Assembly (NCBI GenBank): GCA_021786815.1
Contig: JAJYMR010000030.1
Location: 1 to 7,279 of the forward strand
Length of the DNA: 7,279 nt
Source of the DNA: Deltaproteobacteria bacterium
GTDB taxonomy: Bacteria > Desulfobacterota > Binatia > Binatales > Binataceae
Reading direction: 5' to 3'
Part shown: positions 1 through 5,537 of the stretch, in pieces
How positions within the stretch are numbered: the first letter of the stretch is position 1
How the letters are laid out: every line of letters starts with the position of its first letter
Notes under the pieces: generated by a model
Told to the model about the DNA's origin: nothing
What the model saw: only the letters and a program-made list of their open reading frames with translations
Databases searched by the model: none
Position numbers and translations under genes: made by a program

Positions 1-105
1 AGCCCGCCGAAGTCAACCGTGCCCTCGCCGGGAAGAGGAGATTTTCCGGATGCGCTTGCGCGGTGCGGTTCAACGAGGCGGGCGCCGGTGGTAGATTGCG
101 GCTTT

Positions 106-537
106 ATGCCACGGCCCGTATGTCCGCCGATAGCCGCCGACGTGATCGCCGAGATCGGCGACAGAATCGTTTTGATCGAACGCAGGAACTTCCCCTTCGG
201 ATGGGCGTTCCCGGGCGGGTTTGTCGATTTCGGCGAGACCGTCGAGCAGGCTGCGGTGCGCGAAGCGCGCGAGGAGATCTCGCTCGACGTTGAGCTTCGT
301 GCGCTGCTCGGCGTCTATTCGCGCCCCGACCGCGACCCGCGCGGCCAGACAATCACGGTCGTGTACGTTGGGCGCGCGAGCGGAACTCCGCGCGCCGCCG
401 ACGACGCGAAGAACGTTGCTCTGGTCGATCCACGCAATCCTCCCGCGCCGCTTGCCTTCGACCACGCGGAAGTTTTGGCCGACTACGTGCGGTTCCTCGA
501 CACCGGCGAATTCCCGGCGCCCTGGAAGCGGCGCTAG
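106..537 (+). CDS. NUDIX hydrolase, ADP-ribose pyrophosphatase-like
   Basis: Predicted 143-residue NUDIX hydrolase, a family that cleaves nucleoside diphosphates linked to another moiety using Mg2+ bound by the Nudix box. The box is visible at residues 38-60: G38, E44, R52-E53, E56-E57, with Ser59 where the consensus has its last Gly. Just before it, FGWAFPGGFVDFGE matches the small ADP-ribose-pyrophosphatase-like subgroup, as does the DRDPRGQTITVVYV strand further on and the LAFDHAEVLADY helix near the C-terminus. The substrate (ADP-ribose, oxidised nucleotide or other) cannot be told from the sequence. I chose the ATG at 106 because family homology begins a few residues after it. The frame is open to the left edge with a GTG at 19 and another at 88, but residues read from there look non-coding and GC-driven. 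No strong ribosome site precedes 106. The stop overlaps that of the opposing endonuclease V gene. Confidence 0.88.
   Translation: MPRPVCPPIAADVIAEIGDRIVLIERRNFPFGWAFPGGFVDFGETVEQAAVREAREEISLDVELRALLGVYSRPDRDPRGQTITVVYVGRASGTPRAADDAKNVALVDPRNPPAPLAFDHAEVLADYVRFLDTGEFPAPWKRR
534..537. other. Shared CTAG: overlapping convergent stop codons
   Basis: The palindrome CTAG supplies both stops: TAG at 535-537 ends the NUDIX gene on the plus strand, and TAG read leftward at 536-534 ends endonuclease V on the minus strand. The two coding regions therefore overlap tail-to-tail by 4 bp, and there is no room for a conventional terminator between them. Transcripts from both sides must read into the opposite gene or stop inside it. 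Confidence 0.9.
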
Positions 538-1292
538 GGAGGGTTTGTTCCGGCGCCCAGGTGCGAGCGCTTGAGCCGCCCGACCAGGATGTCAGCCATC
601 CGTGTCGGTTCAGGAACTCGAAAGCGCGTTACCGCCGAAAGCGCGAGGCGGATGGCGGAGCGAAGGCCGACCCGGTGTCCCGGCGAGACATAGATGGGGC
701 GAACCCGGTCGCGGGTCCTTAGTACCGCGCCCACGCGCTCGCCGTTATGGACCAGCCATGAAAAGTCTCCGGCGCGAAGCCCGACAGGCTCGTGCTCGCC
801 GACCAGGAGCGACTTCGCACATCCGATTGACGGGATGTCGAGCAGGTAGCCCATGTGCGAGGCCAATCCGAAACGGCGCGGATGGGCGAGTCCCTGCCCG
901 TCGAACATCACGAGGTCCGGGCGCGTGCGAAGCGCGGCGAAGGCGCGAAGCAGTATCGGCCCTTCGCGGAAGGTCAGAAGCCCGGGCACATACGGAAAGG
1001 ACGTCCTGCCGCTCGCGGTCGCGCACTCGACGATTTCCATCCCCGGCGAGCGCATCACGACCACCGCCGCAAAGCACGTCGCCGTGGCCTTGTCGTAGGC
1101 CACGTCGGCGCCTGCGACAAGCCGCGGCGCGCGCGGACCGCCGCGGAGCACCAGGCGCGTCCGCATCCGGTTCTGAAGCGCGATAGCCTGTTTGGGAGTC
1201 AGGTCCCATCGATGACGCCGGACGGGCCGCACGCCGCGCCCGCGCCTTTTGCGCGAGCGCGCGGACGCAACGGCCCCGCGCGCGGGACCCAT
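534..1292 (-). CDS. nfi: Endonuclease V (deoxyinosine 3' endonuclease)
   Basis: Endonuclease V nicks DNA at the second phosphodiester bond 3' of deaminated bases, mainly deoxyinosine, to start alternative excision repair. The 252-residue protein shows the whole family signature: catalytic Asp63 in VAGADVAY, the wedge motif PYVPG with Tyr101, catalytic Glu110 in TFREGP, Asp131 in DGQGLAHPRR, the lysine of CAKSLLVG, YVSPGHRV, and a C-terminal RVPEPTRMAD very like the E. coli RLPEPTRWAD. Homology starts near residue 29, so about 25-28 Arg-rich residues precede the usual N-terminus (E. coli Nfi is 223 residues). Possible starts are TTG at 1298, which abuts the upstream stop, ATG at 1292, and GTG at 1232. 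The GTG lies downstream of AAAAGG and would give a 232-residue protein of normal size. The gene follows the aminotransferase by a few bases, so translation is probably coupled. Confidence 0.95.
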   Translation of the reverse strand: MGPARGAVASARSRKRRGRGVRPVRRHRWDLTPKQAIALQNRMRTRLVLRGGPRAPRLVAGADVAYDKATATCFAAVVVMRSPGMEIVECATASGRTSFPYVPGLLTFREGPILLRAFAALRTRPDLVMFDGQGLAHPRRFGLASHMGYLLDIPSIGCAKSLLVGEHEPVGLRAGDFSWLVHNGERVGAVLRTRDRVRPIYVSPGHRVGLRSAIRLALSAVTRFRVPEPTRMADILVGRLKRSHLGAGTNPP

Positions 1293-1298
1293 CGCCAA

Positions 1299-2498
1299 CT
1301 ACGACCCGAGCTTTTTGAGCCCGGCCTCGATCCGGTCGAACGCCTCGTTCAGGTCCTTGGTCGAAGCCGCGTAGGAGAACCTGACATGGTTCGGCGCACC
1401 GAAATCGTTGCCGCCCACCGAAGCGACGTGCGCTTCCTCGAGCAGGAAGTTCGCAAAGCCGTCGCCGTCGGTGATTTTCTTGCCCTTGTAGGTTGAGCCG
1501 AGCAAGGCCGACACGTTCGGAAAGGCATAGAACGCGCCCGCAGGCACGTTGGGAAGGCTGAATCCGGGCAGCGCGCGAATTCTTTCCACCACCAGGGAGC
1601 GGCGTTTGCGAAATTCCTCGGCCATCACGCGAACGTCGTCCTGGGGCCCGGTCAACGCCTCGATCGCGGCGGCCTGCGCAATCGAGCACGGATTGCCGCT
1701 GTTCTGGCTCTGCAGCCGCTGCATCGCGCTGACGACCTCTTTGGGACCGGCGGCGAATCCGACCCTCCATCCGGTCATCGCGTAAGTCTTCGAAAGCGAA
1801 TTTATCGCGATACCCTGGGCGCGCAGCCTCGGCTCTATCTCGAACATGTGCGGCACCCGGCCGTCATAGGCCATGTGCTCGTACACGTCGTCCGAGAGCA
1901 CCCAGATTCCGGATTTGAGAAGGACTGCGGCCAGTTCCGCAAGCTGGCTTGCGCTGTAAACCGCTCCGGTCGGGTTCGACGGAGAATTCAGGATGATGCC
2001 GCGGGTGCGCGGCGTGAAGGCTTGCTCCAGGTTCTCGGGCGTGAGCAGGAAGCCCTCGCTCTCCGCGCACGGAACGAATTTCGGTTCAGCGCCGCTTAGC
2101 TGTACCATCGCGGCGAAGCTCACCCACGCCGGCGTCGGGATGAGGACTTCGTCGCCCTCGTCGAACAGCGTGGCGATCAGGTTTGCCTCGGACTGCTTTG
2201 CGCCGGCCGATGCGACGATCTCGCTGACATCGTAGTCGAGATTGTTGTCGCGTTTGAGTTTCGCGCGGATCGCTTCCTTGAGTTCGCGCACGCCGCCCAC
2301 GGCGGTGTACTTGGTCATGCCCCGGGCGAGCGCCTTGCGCGCCGCTTCCTTGATCCGTTCCGGCGTGTCGAAATCGGGCTCGCCCGCGGCGAGCGAGACA
2401 ACACTGATTCCCTGTGCCCGCATCTCGGTTGCGCGCGCGTCGGCAGCGAGCGTGGCCGACGGCTTGATTGCCGCGATTCTTCGATTCAGCTTGAGCAT
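1299..2498 (-). CDS. Class I PLP aminotransferase, aspartate/prephenate type
   Basis: A 399-residue fold-type I, pyridoxal-phosphate aminotransferase of the prokaryotic aspartate aminotransferase subgroup (Thermus AspAT-like), which moves amino groups between amino acids such as aspartate or glutamate and 2-oxo acids; some members also act on prephenate. Visible features are AAGEPDFDTP (37-46), the KYTAVGG loop (63-69), GAKQ (99-102), NSPSNPTG with Asn175, SDDVYE with Asp203 and Tyr206 that contact PLP, the Schiff-base Lys237 in NSLSKTYAMTGWRVGF with Arg245, and the substrate-carboxylate Arg373 in HVRFSYA. Length and domain order are complete. The exact substrate (aspartate, prephenate or another) cannot be settled, so I give no symbol. 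The ATG at 2498 is supported by GGAAAG seven bases upstream. Nfi follows at the stop. The gene lies 126 nt after coaD and may be read with it or from its own promoter. Confidence 0.95.
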   Translation of the reverse strand: MLKLNRRIAAIKPSATLAADARATEMRAQGISVVSLAAGEPDFDTPERIKEAARKALARGMTKYTAVGGVRELKEAIRAKLKRDNNLDYDVSEIVASAGAKQSEANLIATLFDEGDEVLIPTPAWVSFAAMVQLSGAEPKFVPCAESEGFLLTPENLEQAFTPRTRGIILNSPSNPTGAVYSASQLAELAAVLLKSGIWVLSDDVYEHMAYDGRVPHMFEIEPRLRAQGIAINSLSKTYAMTGWRVGFAAGPKEVVSAMQRLQSQNSGNPCSIAQAAAIEALTGPQDDVRVMAEEFRKRRSLVVERIRALPGFSLPNVPAGAFYAFPNVSALLGSTYKGKKITDGDGFANFLLEEAHVASVGGNDFGAPNHVRFSYAASTKDLNEAFDRIEAGLKKLGS

Positions 2499-2505
2499 CG
2501 TGGTT

Positions 2506-2511
2506 CTTTCC
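2506..2511 (-). promoter_or_regulatory. Ribosome binding site of the aminotransferase
   Basis: On the minus strand GGAAAG lies seven bases before the ATG at 2498, which supports that start codon for the aminotransferase. Confidence 0.6.
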
Positions 2512-2552
2512 GGATTGTTGCGCGCGCCGGATTCGGCCGCGTGCAGCGTAAT

Positions 2553-2581
2553 CTTATACTGCTCTTCAGCGCGGGAAAATA
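2553..2581 (-). promoter_or_regulatory. Possible promoter for the aminotransferase-nfi pair
   Basis: The 126 nt between coaD and the aminotransferase contains, on the minus strand, TATAAG (plus positions 2553-2558), five of six matches to the sigma-70 -10 box, in an otherwise very GC-rich stretch. The hexamer 17 nt upstream (TATTTT, 2576-2581) is a poor -35. Transcription would start near 2545 and leave a leader of about 47 nt. This rests on one AT-rich hexamer, so it is tentative; read-through from coaD is the alternative. Confidence 0.25.
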
Positions 2582-2612
2582 ATCGCGGCCCGACTAACGA
2601 GCGCGCGCGTCA

Positions 2613-2626
2613 GAGCGCCGGCGCTC
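2613..2626. repeat. 14-bp perfect palindrome at the coaD stop
   Basis: GAGCGCCGGCGCTC is its own reverse complement and overlaps the coaD TGA stop. As RNA it could form only a 5-bp stem with a CCGG loop, and no T-run follows on the minus strand, so it is a weak candidate for a terminator. In such GC-rich sequence it may be chance. Confidence 0.4.
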
Positions 2627-3140
2627 ACTCGATTTTGAGCTTGCGGCGCAGCCGGTTCATCACCGCCTCCGGAACCAGGTCGGGTACCCGCTGCCCGTAG
2701 CTCGCCACTTCCTTGATGAGACGCGAGGCGCTGAAGAACAGCTTGGGATTGGCGGGCAGGAAGATTGTTTCGACGCTAGGCTTCATCTGCTTGTTCATGT
2801 TCGCCATCTGAAGCTCATAGTCGAAATCGGTAACGGCGCGGAGGCTTCGGATGATGACCTGGGCGCCGATCCTTTCGCAGTAGTCAACGGTCAGGCCGCT
2901 GAACTTGTCGACCCGGGCGCGCGGCTCGAGGTCGTGCACCACGTCGCGGATCATTTCCACGCGCTCGTCGGGCGTGAACAGCGCCGAATCCTTGTGCGGA
3001 TTGTAGGTGACGGCGACGATGACCTCGTCGAAGAGCTGCACGCTTCGGCGGATAACGTCGATGTGGCCGTTGTGGATTGGGTCGAAGCTGCCCGGATAGA
3101 CAGCGATGGTTTTGGCGTGTTCTTTCTGTTTGCTGACCAT
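2625..3140 (-). CDS. coaD: Phosphopantetheine adenylyltransferase
   Basis: CoaD joins ATP and 4'-phosphopantetheine to give dephospho-CoA, the penultimate step of coenzyme A synthesis, in the cytoplasm. The 171-residue protein has the nucleotidyltransferase signature near its start: YPGSFDPIHNGH (15-26), with Ser18 at the position of the E. coli Thr10 and the catalytic His26 of the HxGH motif. It continues with NPHKDS (47-52), IIRSLRAVTDFDYELQMANMN (96-116), a phosphate-binding arginine at 101, and FSASRLIKEV (136-145). The last motif is usually ISSSxxKE, so one serine is alanine here. I placed the start at ATG 3140 because homology begins about ten residues later. The same frame stays open far upstream, but only as a shadow of rsmD. 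rsmD ends 16 nt before it; pairing of rsmD with coaD is common in bacteria. The ribosome site is weak (GGGG four bases before ATG), so coupling to rsmD is likely. Confidence 0.95.
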   Translation of the reverse strand: MVSKQKEHAKTIAVYPGSFDPIHNGHIDVIRRSVQLFDEVIVAVTYNPHKDSALFTPDERVEMIRDVVHDLEPRARVDKFSGLTVDYCERIGAQVIIRSLRAVTDFDYELQMANMNKQMKPSVETIFLPANPKLFFSASRLIKEVASYGQRVPDLVPEAVMNRLRRKLKIE

Positions 3141-3156
3141 ATCCCCAAGCCTGTTT

Positions 3157-3738
3157 TCACTTCTCCTCGGCGCCGACGCCCGGTCGCCGGTAAAAGGCGA
3201 TCCGGTGATCGCCGATAACTGCCACCTTGAATTGAGCGAGACCCTCCGGACCCTCGGGCGGAGCGGGTGCTCGCCGTGACTGGCGCACGACCACCCATCC
3301 CTCCGGCTCGACCAGTTTACCCGCGGCCAGCGCGTCGAGAACCGCTGCGCTGATGTCCCGGGCGTAGGGCGCGTCCACGAAGACCAGCCCAAACCGCTTG
3401 CCTTCGGCAGAAAGCTCGCCCAGCGCACGCATCACGTCCGCGGCGATGACCCGGCCGCGCACCTCGAATCCCAGGGCGCCGAGATTGTCGCGGATCACGC
3501 GGGTTGCGGCGCGCGAGGAATCGACGAAGGTGACATGCGCGGCACCGCGTGAAAGCGCCTCAATCCCCAAAGAGCCGCTTCCCGCGAAAAGGTCGAGCAC
3601 GTTCAGCTCGTCGAAATCGAGCGCGGTCTCAAGGCGCGAGAAGATCGATTGGCGCGCCCGGGCCGACGCCGGGCGCGTCTTGAGCCCGCGCGGCGCTTTC
3701 AGCTTGCGTCCGTGCGCCCGTCCTGCAATAACCCGCAC
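3157..3738 (-). CDS. rsmD: 16S rRNA (guanine966-N2)-methyltransferase
   Basis: RsmD uses S-adenosylmethionine to methylate N2 of G966 in 16S rRNA on the assembling small subunit. The 193-residue protein starts VRVIAG, the usual RsmD N-terminus, followed by HGRKLKAPRGLKTRP. The SAM-binding motif I is LDLFAGSG (48-55) leading into LGIEALSRGA, with the acidic end of strand 2 at Asp73, a further Asp101, and the catalytic motif IV as DAPY (122-125). I chose GTG at 3738 rather than the TTG at 3816 because homology starts at that residue and AGGGA stands about eight bases before it. The longer reading would add 26 residues with no family match and no ribosome site. Two deviations stand out: motif IV is DAPY rather than D/N-PPY/F, and the usual RPTxDRVREALFN stretch reads RPASARARQSIFS. 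The fold and neighbours still make RsmD by far the best reading. Confidence 0.9.
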   Translation of the reverse strand: MRVIAGRAHGRKLKAPRGLKTRPASARARQSIFSRLETALDFDELNVLDLFAGSGSLGIEALSRGAAHVTFVDSSRAATRVIRDNLGALGFEVRGRVIAADVMRALGELSAEGKRFGLVFVDAPYARDISAAVLDALAAGKLVEPEGWVVVRQSRRAPAPPEGPEGLAQFKVAVIGDHRIAFYRRPGVGAEEK

Positions 3739-3931
3739 GTCATGTCCCTGTTCGTCGAAGTGTGCCGTCGATACGGCGGCTGCGCGATAGATAACCCGTT
3801 CGGTCGGGAGCCGCAAGTTAAAGGCCGTTAAACGCTTGCGCTTCCCGGCCAGTTAGGGAATGTTAGTTGGCGTTCATAAGATTTTCGAACACGGAAAGAT
3901 TTGACTGTAAAGAGGCAATTATAGTGCCGCC
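3739..3931. promoter_or_regulatory. Divergent intergenic region between rsmD and nuoE
   Basis: This 193 nt stretch separates the leftward rsmD block from the rightward nuo operon and must hold both promoters. Positions 3841-3925 are visibly more AT-rich than the flanking genes. I see TTGACT at 3901-3906 and TATAGT at 3920-3925 on the plus strand, but their 13-nt spacing is too short for a standard sigma-70 pair. On the minus strand TATAAT lies at 3923-3918 without a good -35, and TTTACA at 3912-3907 without a good -10. So the promoter elements cannot be assigned with confidence. No open frame with a recognisable product lies here. Confidence 0.5.
3812..3840. repeat. Inverted repeat with internal TTAA arms upstream of rsmD
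   Basis: CGCAAG (3812-3817) and CTTGCG (3835-3840) are exact inverted copies. Inside them lie TTAA at 3818-3821 and 3828-3831, which can also pair, leaving a six-base loop AGGCCG and a three-base bulge. The hexamer GTTAAA also occurs as a direct repeat at 3817 and 3827, ten bases apart, about one helical turn. It could be an operator for a dimeric regulator or an RNA hairpin in the rsmD leader, or chance. Confidence 0.4.
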
Positions 3932-4432
3932 ATGTCCGATGGATCCCAGATCGAGTTTTCCGAGGCGGCGCTTGCGGAATATCGCGAGCTTCTGACCCAT
4001 TATCCGACTCGCCGGGCCGCCTTGCTGCCCACGCTCTGGATCGCGCAGCGCGAGTTTGGATGGCTCACCCCCGAGGTTCAGGAGTACGTCGCCCGGCTGA
4101 TGGAACTGCCGGTCGCGCACGTAAGCGCGGTCGTGTCGTTCTACACGATGTTCCACCGCAAGCCCGTTGGTAAATGGCATCTCGAAGTCTGCACCAATCT
4201 TTCGTGCCGCTTGCGTGGCGCCGATCGGATTGTCGATGCTATCAGGAAACGGCTGGGTGTTGAGGTCGGAGAGACGACGGCGGATGGAAAGTTCACGCTG
4301 GGCACGGCCGAATGCCTCGCTTCGTGCGGGACGGCGCCGATGCTGCAGCTCAACCATGACCTGTTCCACGAGAACCTGACCGAGGAATCGGTACTCAAGC
4401 TGATCGACGAGCTGGTCGGCCGTGATGATTGA
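3932..4432 (+). CDS. nuoE: NADH-quinone oxidoreductase subunit E
   Basis: NuoE is the 24 kDa subunit of respiratory complex I. It carries the N1a [2Fe-2S] cluster and sits beside NuoF, where NADH is oxidised, on the cytoplasmic arm. The 166-residue protein has the typical helical N-terminal part (YPTRRAALLPTL, AQREFGWLTPE, VSFYTMF at 69-74) and a thioredoxin-like domain with the four cluster cysteines Cys87, Cys92, Cys128 and Cys132 in the CX4C and CX3C arrangement (VCTNLSC; AECLASCGTAP). It looks complete and functional. The ATG at 3932 is the only reasonable start, but its ribosome site is poor: AGAGG lies 16 nt away. The gene heads the operon here and overlaps nuoH. The next gene should be nuoF in the common order, which makes this placement unusual. 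Confidence 0.96.
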   Translation: MSDGSQIEFSEAALAEYRELLTHYPTRRAALLPTLWIAQREFGWLTPEVQEYVARLMELPVAHVSAVVSFYTMFHRKPVGKWHLEVCTNLSCRLRGADRIVDAIRKRLGVEVGETTADGKFTLGTAECLASCGTAPMLQLNHDLFHENLTEESVLKLIDELVGRDD

Positions 4433-5537
4433 ACTTCTCATCGGCGCGCTAAAAGCAATCATAATCCTGCTGCTCGCGCTCAACCTGGCCGCAATTCTGC
4501 TCTGGTTCGAGCGCAAGGGCAGCGCCCTGATTCAGGACCGTATCGGCGCCAACCGTGCCGCGATTACCGGCTTGGGCAAAAAGCTCGGGCTTCCCAACCT
4601 CGGGTTCGTCAACACGCTTGTCGCCGACCCGATCAAGCTTTTCACCAAAGAGGATTTCGTTCCCGAGGGCGCTGACCGCTTCCTGCACTCGCTCGCGCCG
4701 TTTCTCGCGCTCTTCCCGGTGCTGATTACTTTCGCGGTCGTGCCGTTCGGCGACCAGATAACGATTGCCGGACACACGATCGTGCTGCAGGCCGCGAGCC
4801 TCGACGTCGCCGCGCTCTACATCCTGGCGACGATTGGGATTGGCGTTTACGGCGTTGCGCTCGGTGGATGGGCATCGAACAACCGCTGGGCGCTGCTCGG
4901 AAGCGTGCGGGCGACGGCGCAGATGATCTCGTACGAGATCGCGATGGGCCTGGCGATAATCGCGGTGGTCATGACCTATGGCACGCTCGATCTGCAGGCA
5001 ATGTGCCATGCGCAGGGCGGCGTGTGGTTCGGATGGCTTCCGCGATGGGGCATCTTTGTCCAGCCGGTCGCCTTCCTGCTGCTGATGACGGCCGGGATGG
5101 CCGAATCGAAGCGCGTTCCGTTCGATCTGCCCGAAGGTGAGTCGGAACTGATTGCGGGCTATTTCACGGAGTATTCCGGCGGCAAGCAGGCCTGCTTCAT
5201 GCTCACCGACTTCGCCGAGATCGTGCTGGTATCGGTGCTCGTCACGACGTTCTTTTTCGGCGGATGGCAGATACCGTGGCTGTACCGTGACGGGTTCCAT
5301 CTTCCGGGCGGCGCGATGCTCGCGATGCCGAACCTGCTCGTCGCCATCCTCGGTGTGATCGCGTTCTGGGTAAAGGTCGTCATCTTCTGTTGGTTCCAGA
5401 TCCTGATTCGATGGACCCTGCCGCGCTTCCGCTATGACCAGTTGATGCGGCTCGGATGGAAGGGGTTGGTGCCGCTTGGCCTGCTCAACATCGTGGCGAC
5501 GGCGTTCGTGATCGTGCTCGCGGGAGGTGCGCACTGA
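4425..5537 (+). CDS. nuoH: NADH-quinone oxidoreductase subunit H
   Basis: NuoH (ND1) is the membrane subunit that joins the two arms of complex I and forms much of the quinone chamber. The 370-residue protein is strongly hydrophobic with about eight to nine membrane segments. Family landmarks are WFERKGSALIQDRIGANR, VADPIKLFTKEDFVP, RATAQMISYEIAMGL, AESKRVPFDLPEGESELIAG then YFTEYSGG, and near the end RWTLPRFRYDQLMRLGWK. The first cytoplasmic loop differs from the textbook GPNRVG..GLLQPLAD form: it reads GANRAAITG with some ten extra residues (KKLGLPNLG) before the TLVADPIK stretch. The start is GTG 4422 or ATG 4425, both inside the end of nuoE, so translation is coupled. It ends in TGATG with nuoJ. 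nuoF and nuoG, expected before it, and nuoI, expected after it, are absent. Confidence 0.96.
   Translation: MIELLIGALKAIIILLLALNLAAILLWFERKGSALIQDRIGANRAAITGLGKKLGLPNLGFVNTLVADPIKLFTKEDFVPEGADRFLHSLAPFLALFPVLITFAVVPFGDQITIAGHTIVLQAASLDVAALYILATIGIGVYGVALGGWASNNRWALLGSVRATAQMISYEIAMGLAIIAVVMTYGTLDLQAMCHAQGGVWFGWLPRWGIFVQPVAFLLLMTAGMAESKRVPFDLPEGESELIAGYFTEYSGGKQACFMLTDFAEIVLVSVLVTTFFFGGWQIPWLYRDGFHLPGGAMLAMPNLLVAILGVIAFWVKVVIFCWFQILIRWTLPRFRYDQLMRLGWKGLVPLGLLNIVATAFVIVLAGGAH
5522..5527 (+). promoter_or_regulatory. Ribosome binding site of nuoJ
   Basis: GGGAGG inside the last codons of nuoH lies nine bases before the nuoJ ATG at 5537. It fixes that start against the longer open frame, which runs back to 5456. 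Confidence 0.7.

Noticed and set aside
19..105. N-terminal extension of the NUDIX gene from a GTG at 19, or the tail of an upstream gene
   Set aside because: The NUDIX frame is open to the left edge, but the 29 extra residues show no family match. Another frame closes at 92-94 and could be an upstream gene's end, but too little is visible to say.
855..1496. Plus-strand frames opposite nfi and the aminotransferase
   Set aside because: Arg/Ala-rich translations with no motif, fully covered by well-supported genes on the other strand.
745..1770. 341-codon minus-strand frame spanning nfi and the aminotransferase
   Set aside because: It is out of frame with two clearly homologous genes on the same strand, Arg-rich and without family features; a GC-driven shadow.
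2553..2567. 15-nt word CTTATACTGCTCTTC repeated at 6410-6424
   Set aside because: The second copy lies within nuoL codons; a single 15-nt match in 7 kb is only mildly unlikely by chance and the copies share no context.
2595..2626. Rho-independent terminator after coaD
   Set aside because: The GC palindrome has no usable loop beyond four bases and no T-run follows on the minus strand.
3739..3816. Longer RsmD starting at TTG 3816
   Set aside because: The added 26 residues lack family similarity and a ribosome site, whereas GTG 3738 has AGGGA upstream and gives the standard VRVIAG N-terminus.
4449..5534. Long open frame antisense to nuoH (361 codons, minus strand)
   Set aside because: It mirrors nuoH almost exactly and encodes a His/Arg/Glu-rich low-complexity product typical of the opposite strand of a hydrophobic GC-rich gene.
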